DNA of 64,000 bases from Uloborus plumipes (GCA_038373865.1 JAXGGA010003871.1:32111-96110), one strand, 5' to 3'; positions 13,782 through 26,595 are shown, numbered from the stretch's first letter. Numbers and translations: made by a program. Notes: a model not told the origin generated them from the letters alone.

Positions 13782-14080
13782 CCCTTTATGCCCCGACGGG
13801 ACTCAGAAGTCCCGCTTATATGAATTTAGCATTATGGATCCTAACTGGCTGAAATCATGCTGAAGCTTTTAAGTACAACTCCTTGTACTTTACCGAGAAG
13901 CCGACAAATGGTACCAGTGATCGGAAATAGTTTTCTTAGGGCCCTAAGGCATAGAGGGGGCTTGGACCCTACTGATTTTCAAAATTTTTATACTCTGTAT
14001 TTATGTTGTTTGATGTATTTTCAACTAAAAAACAAATTATATAAATTTCATTGCTAAATTAATTTGAGACATAAAAGGGG
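13782..14080. mobile_element. about 300 bp TTAA MITE, CCCTTTATG family, copy 1
   Basis: TTAA at 13778-13781 is followed by the TIR start CCCTTTATGCCCCGACGGG. The right end (ATAAAAGGGG at 14071-14080) is a degenerate complement. The internal sequence is shared with the copy at 35517-35829, including GGTACC, TCGGAAATAGTTTTCTT, and TTGATGTATTTTCAACTAAA near the right end. Confidence 0.85.
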
Positions 14081-14589
14081 AACAATGTTTTCTTTGTTGT
14101 CTCACAGCTTAATTTACTAAAATGGTCTGATTTTAAACATTATACCATTACCCCGAATAGCACACTTCGTTTTTTAAAGGTTGTAAAATGGTTACTAACG
14201 TTGTGACAACGGATTAAAAACGTTTATAAAACGTTTAAACTTTTTTGTGCTACCTGGAACGTCTATTGCTGAAATCCTTTTTTAAAGTTCAATGGAAACT
14301 AATGTAAGCAAAAGGCTAGAGTTCAATTCCATCCCCCCCGGAAAAAGATCCATTTCTGGGAATGCGTTAAATCCTGACACTTATCCTAGATTTTAACCTA
14401 GTCTTGCTTTGACAGCCTTGGTCATTCATTATGTAACGGTACAAAACACTTTCAAAAACAGGTTATTTTTAAATGTATATTCATTTTTGCTTCCTTTTAC
14501 GTAGCACGTGCACTTACGAACATATAAGCAGCAAAAACATCCTTTTCGACCACCCCCGAGTTAAATACCACGAGTTTTCTCGAGACGGC

Positions 14590-14985
14590 TGTATATACGT
14601 ATTTATATGCGTATGTGCGTAAAAACGTATGTATGTGTATGTATCTCGCATATCTTAAAAACGGTATGCCGTAGCACATTCTCATTTTTGCATGTAATCT
14701 CTGAAGGAGGTCTAGTTGTGCACCTCCCCCTGTAGTTGCATTCGAATGTTCCCACTAGGGTTTTTTTACTCTTTTTTGTTTCAATGATATTTATTGATGA
14801 ATTGCCGTTTCATCCCGGCGGTGTTGGGGATCCATCCCCCACATCCCGAAACACATTTTTCCCTTTTTTTGCCTATAGAAAACGGTTAAAACTAACAATA
14901 TTCCCTTGCAAAAACTTTTTTCATATTACGCTACTGCTAATTTTCGCTTTAATCACTTCAACTAATATACAATGAAATCTCGTTT
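14590..14985 (+). repeat. repeat fragment shared with the Helitron at 49.5-51.0 kb
   Basis: The block CACCTCCCCCTGTAG-TTGCATTCGAATGT (14718-14748) followed by a T-rich run matches 50461-50500 (TCTCCCCTTGGGG-TTGCATTCGAATGT). The upstream part contains TATCTCGCATATCTTAAAAACGG. From memory this resembles internal sequence of arthropod non-autonomous Helitrons. No ends are identified here. Confidence 0.5.
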
Positions 14986-15669
14986 ATATAAAAAAAGGAT
15001 TCAGAATATTATTACTTTGATAACAAAGTGAATTGGTGATTAAAATGGGAGTGTTTAAAGAAGACATAGCGGAGCACTCTTATCGAAACGCTTCTCAACA
15101 CTGTTCCTGGCATTATTTTCACGTATTTTCTTTTCACGAAAGTATTTTATTTTTATGAAGATATGTATGTTGTCTCTACCTTAGTTTTCCTTTTAAAGGT
15201 AAGCATTTTTTTTTTGCTATTCCGTTTTGTATCGCTTGCCATGCAAGTTTCATGGAATTATCCGATAAAAGTCTAAGACTTAAATCATTCTTCTGTAAAA
15301 GAAACAGTAAGTCTTCGCTAACATTTAATTTTGCAATCGATATTTGCTATGTTTAACTAAGCTTAGAACCACTTCTTTTTAGCTTAAACCTTAAGAGCTT
15401 AAAAATTTGATAGATTTTAAGGTAGTGTATATGGATCTTTTTTGTATATAAAGTTATTAAATCGAGAGGTAAATAACAAGTAATGTAGAGCGTCCAAACT
15501 CCGAAGACGCAATATCAGGCGCAATCTGTGTCACAACCAACTCATGGGCTTTAATGGTGAACAGCCTGAAAAAATTATTTTTCAGAAATAATTTCTTTAA
15601 AATTTTGTTTCTACGTGGAACAATACATGCATTATGTTTTCTTTCTTTTTTGAAAAGAACCAATAACTT
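14986..15669. other. AT-rich non-coding stretch
   Basis: I see nothing supportable. Confidence 0.4.
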
Positions 15670-15673
15670 AGTT

Positions 15674-15781
15674 AGGTAAAATAAAGTGATAAACAATGTT
15701 TAAAAGCACAAATAAGATTAAAACTTTTAATATTTAGTCTTATTTGCGCTTTTAAACGTTGTTTCTCATTTTATTTCACCT
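15674..15781. repeat. 108 bp hairpin-forming inverted repeat
   Basis: The left arm contains TAGGTAAAATAAAGTGATAA, AACAATGTTTAAAAGC and ACAAATAAGA. Its complement follows after a short loop (near 15722-15734). The arms are about 46 bp with a few mismatches. It is a small foldback or MITE relic. Confidence 0.8.
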
Positions 15782-15963
15782 AATTTATGCACAAAGCTAT
15801 CTCGTCTTAATTAACCAACAACTTGTGTTAAAATTAAGATTTTAAGAAAATATATAAAATTTTTCATTTGAAGTCAGTTTCAGAAAAAGCTAATCAGTAT
15901 TATCTTTAAATTTATACAGTTAAAGATAAATGAAAGAACAAAAAATACGTTTAAAATAAAAAT

Positions 15964-16480
15964 ATGATTTGTTGCCAACAAGGCTAGACTATGAATGTAT
16001 TTCTTCAGGCAAACGACATGACAAATGGTGTTTTAAATTTTCTCTTTATACGACAGTGACAAAAAAAGAGCCAAATACATTGAATGTTGACACATTTTCC
16101 GCCATAAATTTCTCCAACAACATTCTAACACTAGCTATGAAGGCATTAACTTTCTCCGACCGCATACCACCCGCGGCTATCCAGCGCTCTCGACGACAAA
16201 GTAATTAAAAGTCATTGCGGAGCTATCGTCAGAAGTGTATAAAATGAAACCATCATCAGCGGAAAAATGATTCAGTGCCCTTGTTCAGAAGTATATCAAG
16301 TGAAGCTATCGCCAACGGAAAAAAAGGAGAGAGAGATCTTGTGTCCTTGCGAACGTCCTTGCGAAGGCAACTGGAGTGACCCGCTCTGTTCTTTTAACCT
16401 GAATGACCATAATGGTCGCATTTTGTTGATTCGGAAAGGTTCAGAAGTTAAAGAAAACGGGTCAGTGAGGCATAATTGAT
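15964..16480 (+). other. open-frame patch with a Cys-rich short ORF
   Basis: Plus 16267-16479 has an ATG and encodes 70 residues starting MIQCPCSEVYQVKL, with later CPC and CERPCEG motifs. Upstream there is a related unit, CAGAAGTGTATAAAATGAAA against CAGAAGTATATCAAGTGAAG about 60 bp later, suggesting a short tandem duplication. No signal peptide or known cysteine framework is visible. It may be chance. Confidence 0.2.
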
Positions 16481-17496
16481 CGAAATTTCAAATCAACTAA
16501 TAGGCACAAAAACGCGTCTTAATGACTTTTTTCGATACACAAATTAACGGAGAAACATTTATTAGGTTATCATCACTTGATATCAACAAGCTTAGTGTTT
16601 TTTCGCCACATTTTGCAAGTATATGGGGACACGCCTGATTTTTTTTTTCACGTTGAACGTAGTAATATGTAAACAAATGCTTTGGAGGTAAAGTACATAT
16701 TTTTTAACTTAATATCCTATATCTTCAGGGAAACTTCTCCGTGGACTTTGGATCAGTAAAGTTTCGGGTATAATTAAGAATTTATTATTCGTACCGTTGC
16801 TGAAAAACAACTATTACTGAATCAGTGCGAAATGTAGATAGTATTATATTTACATTCAACCATGGGTTTTCTGCCATAAACATAATGTTAATACTACGAA
16901 GCCGTTATAAACAAGGGGTATGTTTTGATAGATTCAAATCAAATTGCATACTATTATACAATACATTTAACTTACCCCATATGACATAAACACTTTGAAA
17001 CAACCAAATATTTTTTAAAATTAATTGTTAATAGTAACATAGGGAGATTTGTTTTATAGTACAGAAGAAGTTTTCTTTTCTTAATAAAACTTGTTCCCTA
17101 ATGAAATTACTCCGACTTATTTTCGATATCAGATTTTTTTTTTATTGGTGATAGATTACTTTTTCTGATTTTACTGCAATTCCAGTACTACGATTCAATT
17201 TTTGAAGTGCACAAAGCTTTTGGGTTCTTGTACTGTATCGGCGATTTTACGACAGGGTATATTTTCGTTACTCATCTCATAGCTCATAAGCTCTTCACTA
17301 GTTTGCCACACGTTGTCCAAAGTTTTGTATGTGTCCATCTTGCTGAACCATTACATTTCTAAGCTGTAATTTGTTTGAAAAAAGAGGTCCCAAAAGCTGA
17401 AACACACGGAAAAGGAGGATAGGGGGTTAATGTGTTTTTTTTTTCAATTTTGCATTGATTACGGGGCTATCTTAGTAATCTTCGAAACGGCAGTTG

Positions 17497-17542
17497 GGGA
17501 TTTTAACTCTTTGAGCACCATACACTTTGCGGTAGAATGCTC
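17497..17542. repeat. miniature TTAA inverted repeat
   Basis: At about 17503-17554 the order is TTAA, CTCTTTGAGCACC, a short centre, GAATGCTCACGGTG and TTAA. It looks like an extreme deletion derivative of a TTAA element, with about 12 bp TIRs and only some 42 bp between the target sites. Coordinates are approximate. Confidence 0.4.
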
Positions 17543-17549
17543 ACGGTGT

Positions 17550-20057
17550 TAAAATAAGAAGTAAATAAATAAATAAAATACATCAATGAAGAATAAATAA
17601 AAAGAAAAAAGGAATTAAAATTCAGCATTTGGTTTAAACAATGACATTGCTTGGTAATAGTCAAATTCTGAAGTCTTAATAGCATAGAAAAATATAATTT
17701 ATAAAATATTTGAATTCGATAAATTGCAGAAAAAAAAATTGAACTTGAGGACAAATGCGCCCCATAATGATCCTAAACGGATAAGCTTATTTTTATCATT
17801 TCAGTTTTACTTGTACTTATTTTGTATAAAACTGTATGGTTATGTCATTTAACTTCTCATATTTTAGTAGGTAGAAAGTTTTCGAGGTTTTATATAAATA
17901 AAAAAGCATACGCATTTGTAAGTGAACTGCCCACTTTTGATTAGAAGGTAAATATTTAACAAATTCAATGTTACAATACAACTCGATTTTTTTTGAGGCA
18001 AAGCTGATGTATAAAGCAATAAGCAATCGCCCCTAAGTCAGGGCTAGGGCAGAAAAATACAATACCTCACCAACTCGTTTTTTTTCACCCATGAACTGTA
18101 GTTTCGTACTTTTTGGCAGTCTATGGATAGAAAACGAGTTGGTGGTGTAGCAATGTATATAGCCTCTTCACTAAGTTGTTTAACACTTGCTACTAGAACC
18201 GTGAAGTAACTAATTTGTAAATGTATAGTAGCAATTATGACTTCAACTTTAGTTGATATAAAATTAGAGGCTGTATTATATGATAAAATGTGGGCATTGC
18301 CCTTGATTCTCAAAATATTTCAATGAGTAAATGCTTTCTACAGTAAAATGCTGTGAATCATGAGCATTGTATGCAAAATCCTTATTCTTGAAGAAAATTT
18401 TACTTGCTACTAAAGGAGTTGTGTTGTTTTTCTCTTATGTTAAAGAAATTAAAAAAAAGAAAAACATTAAGGTTATGGAAGAGAGTTTTTGATTATAAAT
18501 GCATCTTAGAGCCTTCCTTCCTTTTAAAACATGGCTTTTTAATATCGACTAGCTCTTTCGCTGAATTGATTCTGGCTTCAACTTAAATCAAATGTGCCCT
18601 TTTAATATTTAAAACAGGTTTTTAGAAACAAAATATATCTTTCATGTATTAAGAAAATTATTATTACCTATTTTTATTGTAAAAATTCCTATTCTCCAAC
18701 GGTTAATCTCTCTGTTCCAGCAAACTGCAACTTTTAACAAACTTTTCATAAAAAATAATTTAGTTTCGTGTATTTTCTCTTACGTTTATACATTATTAAG
18801 AGCAGGAAAATACAATTTTAGAACATAATTAGAACAAATGTTTCATTACAAAGCATTTTGAAATTGAATCAGTAAAAAAGGAATAAAAAAAATGTAAAAA
18901 ATAGTGCATAGTAGTCTAAAGTCCATAAAAGTAGTTTTTGTAGTTATCCGAAATCGGATTGTTTGTAGTAATTGATGCCTAGAGAAAAGGAGAGAATGAA
19001 CGTTATCAAAACAAAAATATTACGTATATTTGTTAAGGGGTAATGCGGAACTTCTGGTTTGTGCAGAACTATTCTCAGTTTCCTACGCTAAGCAGATAAT
19101 TTTCCCCACTATTATGGACACAAAACTATAATGGTTTTGAACATGAAATGTATTTTGTTGTTAAACAAAAAATTATACGTGTCAAAACCTCATGGAAATT
19201 CTTCCAAAGAAATACAAAGCAAAACACAGTTACTATTAAGTACAAATTGACAACAACTAATGATTAGATTCTAATCAGAATTTTTGATGATTGAATATTA
19301 TTTCTGAGGTTAATGCAATGTGTGCAGTTCATAATCGATTCAACACACGTCAGCGACTCATAACGAAAGCTGAAGCATCTTACAATAATCATCTATCAAG
19401 AGAACATTCCAGCGCTTAATTCATGCAGCAGAAACTGGACAATAATAAAGTGCAGCCTCCTTTTTAAAACTTGTTATTAATCTAATGCGCTTTCTCGGAT
19501 ATTTTACGCAGAACTTTCATTTTTCATTATTTTCACTTCATATTCTTTTGAACCGTACAGTTTTTGGTTGTCATGTTGTTCTTTTCAGACTTCGATGCGT
19601 ATGGATGTAAACCAGGTCGAACGTTAGGCGTAACTTAGGCCTAGCTATCTTTTTTCGCGCTCGCTTTTTTCACTTCTTTTCAATATCCCCAATTTGGTTT
19701 GATTTTTTAAAAGGTATCTCATCCAGTCATATTTTAACTGCCATTTCTAAGGATATTTAAGCTTAATTGTTTGAAGTGACTGAGTGATATAGACCCTTGG
19801 GTGTGGCTGCTATCTTTTAACGCAAAGGCTAATATCCATAAACATATCATGATTATTTTTCTATCTTACTTTCGTTGGAAATGAAAAATGGTTGTTCTAC
19901 GTGTTTTTGAATTATTCTTTACCCGCGTACTTGAACGTATTATTTGAAGAACCAGGCCACAAAATCGGGAAGAAAAAATAGGGCAAAAATTGAAAGGGCT
20001 GTGCAGGCTTTGTTTAAATAAGAAATGTAAGTATTTTTTGTACTTATTTTATGCTTG
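17550..20057. other. AT-rich non-coding stretch
   Basis: No gene is supportable. A small inverted repeat (CACCAACTCGTTTT near 18069, and its complement near 18132) is present. The frames here are AT-driven. Confidence 0.4.
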
Positions 20058-20267
20058 AGATATATAGAATAATGAAACCAACGAAGAAAAATTGAAGTGA
20101 ATAAATGCCAATATGCCAATAACAATATGGAGCAGCATACATAAAGACTCTCTAAAATGATTAGATAATGTTTACATGTGTTAGATATATAGAATAATAA
20201 AACCAACGAAGAAAAATTGAAGTGACTAAATGCCAATGAACTGGAACAATATGGAGCAGCATACATA
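20058..20267. repeat. tandem duplication, about 125 bp period
   Basis: AGATATATAGAATAATGAAA to GAGCAGCATACATA at 20058-20143 is repeated at 20183-20267 with a few substitutions and one indel. Confidence 0.85.
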
Positions 20268-20417
20268 CTGTGCTGCTTCAAAAACAAATAAATACATATA
20301 AGACGAGTAAAAAAAGGAAAAAAAAACGCATTATATGGACCTTAGAAAATCATTAGATGAGAATGAGAAACATGACGTATGGAAAAAAGGGCGCTTTGAA
20401 AAAATGAACTACTACTT

Positions 20418-20726
20418 TAAGGCAGGAATTCAAGTGAAACAGGCGATCGCAAATTACAATCGCTACTGGAAATGAATTACATTAGAACGTTTCTTGATAA
20501 AAACATCGTGACGTCAGCGTGACGTTTGCCTATGAAAAACGAGCTAGATAAAACATCACAGCCTACTTGGCGAATAAGAGGAGATCACTGATTGCTTGTG
20601 AGCTCTTATTGGCTCCACCCGTAGTGACGTCAGTGCCAAGTTAAGTTGATAATAATGTAATTCACTTCCAGTAGCGATTGCAATTCGAAGCGATTGCAAT
20701 GGTGTTTCACTTGAATCCCTGCCTTA
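20418..20726. mobile_element. about 309 bp palindromic MITE
   Basis: The TIRs read TAAGGCAGGAATTCAAGTGA on the left and the complement of TTGAATCCCTGCCTTA on the right. Similarity extends about 65 bp inward (CGATTGCAATTTGCGATCGC-type sequence). Two TGACGTCA-like motifs lie inside, near 20509 and 20624. If the true end is CAGG, an 8 bp hAT-type target duplication is not obvious, so the superfamily is left open. Confidence 0.75.
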
Positions 20727-22181
20727 GTCATAAATCTTTCAGTATTCAAACACAGCAGCAAAAATAAGTAAAATCTCTTTCACTGAGGATAACAAGCTAT
20801 GAATTAGAATAATGAATTAAAATGCTACAAGGAGTAAAACTTCCTTCGTGTTTTCAAGTCGTACATAAGTTAATATTTGAAATTTATGTGCACGAAGAGT
20901 TTAACCGTATCAGTTTCATCATTTAGTAACATGATACTAATTCCAATATCCTATTTATTATTTATTTATCCAAATTCTCAATTACAAAAAATAAACAAAA
21001 TGAAGTAAAAGAAACTAACTGTAAATATTACTTAAAATTGAGATGAAAAAATAGAGAAATAAACAACATATTAGGTAAAGATCTGTAGCTTTCTGCAGTC
21101 TATTTTCTTTTATGCAACGCATTTCTCAGAAAATTGAGTAGATCAAAAATTGAAAGTAAGTGAAACACAATAAATTTCAGAATAACAGAGTTATCTTAAG
21201 ATGACTCTCTCATTCTAATGATGTAAATTCTATTAAATAAATCATTCGTATATAATTTTAAACTGAAAGATTGATCAAATAAAAATGGAGTAAGCACATC
21301 ATTACATTTTGTTCTAGCACTTCCCATATAGTTTGCAACTACTGACAGTGGATAGTTATTTTTTGTTCAAATTTTTCTCTGCAGAGCTCTTTTAATAATC
21401 TTATTAACAAAGAAAACAACATACGTTTTGTTGTTTAAGAAATTACACGCAGTTGCAAAACATCACGTCTCAAGCAATAAAGTAGGATCCGGTATAGTCA
21501 ATGAAATTCAAAACGTAATATACAACTTTCATTAATAAAGGCTCTTAGTAAAATTGCTATCAAGGTCAATTCTACATAAAAGTTCATTCTTGAATAATTG
21601 TCACTTGAAAAGCATTTTTTAACAGGTAGCAAGCGAACTCGTTATCAGAGATCATCGTTGACAAATTACCTCGTTTTTTTTTATCTTTGTGAAAAATCAT
21701 ATGCAGTAACGAATAATCAAGTCTTAAGCTTTTCATCCAGCCTTGAAGAACCAATTAGTGAGCACAAAAGTACATGGATTTCCATTATGTTTTGATAAAG
21801 CATAGCCAAGAATAGTTAATAAAACATAATAGCAAAGACATTGAATTTAATCTTGTTTTTAATTATTAACTGTGAAAATGTTTGTATAATCCATAATGGT
21901 TGATTTCTCTTTAGTCCTTTCTTCTGAAAATATTCAATAAATTCATCTTTTTTCAGTCAATGAAAAATTTAACCTCCAGTCAGGTACATTTTGATACGCA
22001 ATTAATTAGAAGAATGATTTATAATTTTTTTAAAACACAAAATAGTAAAGCTATTACAATTTCGCCACTTTTAAATTAGTTACTAACAAAACATGATAGT
22101 TAAAGTATTGAACTTAATCATTTTTTTAAACTACTTAAAAAGAGAAATTCTTTATGTAACACGTAGCTATCGATTTTTCTA
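20727..22181. other. AT-rich non-coding stretch
   Basis: Nothing supportable is seen. Confidence 0.4.
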
Positions 22182-22584
22182 CACTGCAAAAAATGAATGT
22201 TGTTTTTACACTACAATATATCAAATTTAATAGTAATAAACTGTAAGAATTGCTAATTTTACAGTAATAAACTGTACTACTTTAATAATACTAAACTGTA
22301 AAATTGATAATTTTACAGTAAGAAACTGTAAAATTGCTAATTTTTCAAGATTATAACTGTGCATTTTACAGTTTTAAACTGGAACCTCTGCTGCCAGTAT
22401 TATACCGTTGATTTTACAGTATAATACAGCTAAATCGTACTGCAATAAATTAAAATTCCTAACTTTACAGTAAGAAACTAAAATTACTAGATTTACAGTT
22501 TATTACTGTGCATTTTAAAATTTTAAAGTAGAACCACGGCTGCCAGTTCTATACTATGAAAACAAAGGTTCATTTTTTGCAGTG
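22182..22584. mobile_element. 403 bp TACAGT-repeat element, intact ends, TA target
   Basis: The ends are CACTGCAAAAAATGAA and its complement (TTCATTTTTTGCAGTG), flanked by TA (22180-22181 and 22585-22586). The interior is made of TTTACAGTTTATTAC / GTAATAAACTGTAAAAT units plus the conserved GGAACCTCTGCTGCCAGT block. It is the best-bounded member of the family in this window. Confidence 0.88.
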
Positions 22585-22595
22585 TAGATCATCAG

Positions 22596-22765
22596 CAGGC
22601 CCGTCATTTAGGGGGTGGGCAGGGGGGGGGTGTCAATTGCCCCCCCCTGGCTTTGAGAAATTAACGTATTTACATATAAGTGGGCGTGATTTCTGATGTT
22701 TTCCGGCGAAATTGCATTGTGGTTGGACCCTTCCCCCCAACTGGAAAAACAAGAAATGACATCCG
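22596..22765 (+). mobile_element. hAT-type MITE, CAGG(G)CCGTCA family, copy 1
   Basis: Starts CAGGCCCGTCATTTAG, then a G-run, GGCTTTGAGAAATTAACG, ACATATAAGTGGGCGTG, and AAATTGCATTGTGG with a C-run. The copy at 40140-40296 is the same family in the opposite orientation. The right end is degraded here. Confidence 0.75.
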
Positions 22766-24840
22766 AAAACAATGCAAAAAAATCTCCCTTTAACACTCAA
22801 TAAAAAATGGAATCACTAACGAGCTACACGTAAAAGCACAATGGATAATAACGATAGTTTAAAAAGTTACAACGCAGAATAGTAAATGTATCATAGTCAC
22901 TTTCCTCTCAAATGAGTCACTAATCACCTGGTTTTTTAACGTTCATAAAATAGCCTCATTATTACCAGATAAGCTGTTAAGATGTGTATACTCAATTATA
23001 AAATGCATCTTAAGCAATTAGGTAGGACAGAGGGACTAATCAAGCGAACACGGGTATAACATCCACTTTCAGTGGCTCATGCTCAGTCACAACCCTCTAC
23101 GAACTTAGAATAGTAATGAAGATAGTTGCTTATTTCTTTTTTCAGATCTCCTATTATCTGCCAAGGCGTTGTCTTTCTGGAACTCACATTTTTTTTGCGA
23201 CTTAAATGCAATCTTATCTTAAGCACGTGCGAAGGTTCATTAAGTGTATGGCTTAACACTTTCGATTTTAACAATGACTTTGAATTTCTTTATACGCCCG
23301 TAAAAGATTGGGAAAAAAAACAGTTTTAAAGACTTTGGTTGATGTGTTCATACTTTGTTAAAGTTGGTGCACGTACTTGATAGCGTTGAGAAACCTAACA
23401 ATGAAAAGTCAATGAATTTTATTAATATTTTAGAATAAATACAATATTTTAATACTAAATACGATTAAAAAAATGTTTTGGAAGATTTTTTTCCCCGATA
23501 TATGAATGGGAAGAATAAGAAAGGGGAAGAAGTAACTTTTTCATATTGCTGTATGAATTCATAAATGATGCACTGATTGAATTATGGAACTTTTACTTCC
23601 AAAAATGATTTGCGTACAATTATTTATTTTTGAATATTTTACGAATTTTCATTAATTATAATTTCTAAAGAGGTACTCTTGAGTATAAGGCTGGGGATAT
23701 TTCATATTGCTGGGGATGGGAACCCTTTTTGTATGAATCCCATATTGAATTTTTCAGAAAGGCAAACACTACAAGAGCCGAATTTTAAGTACCTTATTCC
23801 GTATTTATAGCATTATTTTTAAATGGGTAAATACTGCAAATATTGCTGTACACAAATCTAATTATAACGCTGATGTACCATTACTAGTTCATTCCTTGAA
23901 CTTATTTATGTACACTGATTCAAATAAATATATTTAAATTTATTGTGCCATGTATTTTCACCAGTTAATTAATTAATCTACTTAATTTCATGTATTGTTT
24001 AATTAATTTATTTATTTGACAGAATAATATTTTAATCATCAAATAGAAAATACTGTCATTATCAGTCTGCCTCATGTTTGGGGAAAAGTGATAATTTTTC
24101 AGCATGTACAAATTGCCTAGAATATTAAATTTTATTCTACGTAACATTTATTAGTAGGTAGAAAAAAAAATCAGCACTAGTTTTGCATTAAAATACATTG
24201 TTCCATATTTATGTACTGTAATTCTCAAATAAATGCTTTATTTGTTCATGTTGTGAAGAAAAAGTAAAAAGAAAGTTATCTTAACTACTTCACTTTGTTC
24301 CACTTTCTCCCCCATGTACATTTACCAAACATTAAGATGTTTTTTTGCATTTATAGCGAAGTCTTTATCTATTTTTATTTTTCATTGTGAAGTCTTTGTT
24401 ACATTAGGATTGGTGTTATCTATCTATATATCTAATTGGTCATAATCTATCTTCAGTAGTAGCGCAAATTATTATTGCTTATTTTTAATTTATTTTAAAA
24501 TGTAATTTGCAAATAAAAACTGTACATTGCATAATTTTAATGCGACATTAAAGCTGAAGGTGCGAAAGAAGCTTCATTTTTTGTGTTTTTAATGTTTTTT
24601 TTGTACACAGTGTTGTACTTCAGAATAATTTTTAATTCATAACTTATGCGCTAACAGTAAAGAAGCTTTTAAATGTATATGATAATTGCATACCTTTTTT
24701 CTCAGTAGTTATGAGTACTATCAATATTTTATAATCAAGTGGCATCAATGTGAGCAACCGTAATATTAATCGCGTTTAATGTTAATACCCAGATTTATTT
24801 ATCCAGTGGAAGGGTTAATTACTCAATGTGTAAAAGACTA
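22766..24840. other. AT-rich stretch with one exon-like patch
   Basis: Apart from the candidate at 23146-23329, no feature is visible. Confidence 0.35.
23146..23329 (+). CDS. candidate terminal exon, unknown protein
   Basis: A textbook-looking acceptor (polypyrimidine TTATTTCTTTTTTCAG ending 23145) precedes an open frame that runs to TAA at 23327-23329. The peptide starts SPIICQGVVFLELTFFL and ends TPVKDWEKKQF. The opposite strand is also open (23083-23274) with a GTGAGT inside, so strand is uncertain. No family is recognised. Confidence 0.22.
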
Positions 24841-25005
24841 CACTGCAAAAAATTAACTGTTGCTTTTACAGCGTACTACTGGCAGCCGAGGTTCCAATTT
24901 AAAATTGCTAAATGCACAGTAATAAACTGTATAACTAGAAATTTTAGTTTCTTACTGTAAAGTTAGCAGTTTTAATTTCTTGCTGTAAAATTTTACTGTA
25001 TTGTA

Positions 25006-25110
25006 TCCTATACTATAATACGAGAGATGTTTGCCAAGTCGAAAATCGCCCCAGAATTAATAAACTCCGGTAAACTTGGGGGTCTGGGGTTTTTGGCCAC
25101 GGGGAATCGA
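25006..25110 (+). repeat. Helitron head, copy A
   Basis: This 5'-terminal block contains GCCAAGTCGAAAATCGCCCC, TAAACTCCGGTAAACTTGGG and GGGTTTTTGGCCACG. It is repeated almost exactly at 26596-26692. Confidence 0.88.
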
Positions 25111-25395
25111 TTGGCGTCGGTTTTGAAGCGCTACGGTCGAACAGTTCGGAGTTACAGATAGGATTCATGAAAAGTTTGAGAAGATTTCTTACTACGCCAT
25201 TTTCTTTATGATTACTCTTATTGTTATACTGTTTCATAGCAACCACGTTTCAACAATGGATTTCATATTTAATCACATCAGCGTAAATTTATATGTTTAT
25301 GGTATTTGGCAAATAATTTTTGGCAACACGTTAGAATTGTTATTGTTTTTAAAATTTAAAAGAGATCGATCAAAATAAAGTTAAAATTGGGTATG

Positions 25396-25710
25396 GGCCG
25401 CGGTAGAGCCGCTATATAGACAGGCCGACGCATCAAGCTTGAGTTTGACCACTTTGGATCCATTTAATAACTTTCACTTTCAAATTTTCATTGTTGCAGA
25501 GCTAGGGTTACCAGAGTAGAGTTTCGGACATTGCCAAGCTTTGCCAAATCTACGTGGCGCTAATCATTGCTCATAGTGAAAATTACCAAAACGCGATACT
25601 TGCCAGAAAAGACAACCATTCATCGACTGGCTAAAAAGACATACCACGCGCTGGATCCAAAGTGGTGAAACTTAATCTTGATGCGTCGGCTCATCTATAT
25701 AGGGGCCTTA
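25396..25710. repeat. palindromic unit 1 (CCGACGCATCAAG TIR)
   Basis: The left arm carries GGCCGCGGTAGAGCCGC, TATATAGACAGGCCGACG and CATCAAGCTTGAGTTTGACC. The right arm is its diverged complement (GATGCGTCGGCTCATCTATA). It ends adjacent to a second GGCCGCGGT, so this unit and the next are in tandem. Confidence 0.8.
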
Positions 25711-25977
25711 GGCCGCGGTAGAGCCGCTATATAGACAGGCCGACGCATCAAGCTTAAGTTTCACCACTTTGGATCCAACTCATTAACTTTTACTTTCATT
25801 TTTCATTGTTGAGGAATTAGGGTTACCAGAGCAAAATTTCGGGAGATTGCCAAGCTTTGTTAATTTACGTAAAAAGTTACCAAAAATCGATAACTGGCCA
25901 GAAAAGACAATCCTCACACACGCGCTGGATCCTGAGTGGTAATCTTGATGCGTCGGCTCGTTTATATAGGAGCCTGA
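25711..25977. repeat. palindromic unit 2 (CCGACGCATCAAG TIR)
   Basis: A second, shorter copy of the palindromic unit. The inner sequence (TAGGGTTACCAGAGCAAAAT, TTGCCAAGCTTTG) matches unit 1. It abuts the tRNA-like head of the SINE at GGCCGCGGT. Confidence 0.8.
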
Positions 25978-26385
25978 GGCCGCGGTTGTCCAATCGGTTA
26001 GTCGTCGGACTCGTAACCGGAGGGTCTCGGGTCGATCATTTAGCCGCCGATCAAAGATCCACCGTCTTCATTAATGGTGTCTGGGGGGCGTTAAAAATGT
26101 TCGTGGTCACAAAATCCTCCAAGTGAAACGAAACCTCTGGGGGGTGCTGGGCCAAGGGTTTGCTCGGCCCTTGGGCCAGGTTTAAAAATGAGCAGAGCGT
26201 TCTTCAGGGCACCATCCCGGTTAAAAAGCGAGTTGTGGTATGAACGGGGGGGGGGGGGGAACCTGGAGTGTGAAGTGAAGTGAAAGTCAAAACCAACTGG
26301 AACCAAATGCGTACTGGAGAACAGGGACTCTGCTTCCATTCTCATCAACCTCTCCCGTGCCTTCGGCGCCAATGAAATGAAATTA
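25978..26385 (+). mobile_element. tRNA-derived SINE
   Basis: The head 25978-26038 is tRNA-like: an A-box-like stretch (TTGTCCAATCGGTTAG), an anticodon-arm-like part with CTCGTAA (CGT anticodon, threonine-type), and a B-box-like GGGTCGATC lacking one T. A unique GC-richer body of about 330 bp follows, with CGGCCCTTGGGCC and a G-run near 26247. It ends AATGAAATGAAAT, a simple tail typical of SINEs. Anticodon stem mismatches and the B-box defect argue against a functional tRNA gene. Confidence 0.7.
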
Positions 26386-26544
26386 GGTGTAATTTTACGG
26401 TGAGCATAGATTAAATAGGGTTGTGTTTTTTAAAATAAATTACGGCTGTTTTGAATGCGTAATTGCAACCAAAGGCTCAAAAATGCTTTTCAAGTTTATC
26501 TAAATAAGTACTTCGCACTTTAGAAAAAAAAACACGAGTTTACA

Positions 26545-26584
26545 AACCGCTTTTTTTTTTAACCGAGCGGGCTCGGTCCCCTGG
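26545..26584 (+). repeat. internal Helitron 3' tail
   Basis: The perfect 7 bp stem ACCGAGC-GG-GCTCGGT (26562-26577) is followed by CCCCTGG and T. It matches the terminal hairpin at 27022-27047 in type and spacing, so it is a second Helitron 3' end inside the larger element. Confidence 0.75.
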
Positions 26585-26595
26585 TACACGTTAGG

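Noticed and set aside
25978..26050. Functional tRNA-Thr gene
   Set aside because: The tRNA-like head has anticodon-stem mismatches, a B box missing a base, no proper acceptor stem, and is fused to a SINE body.
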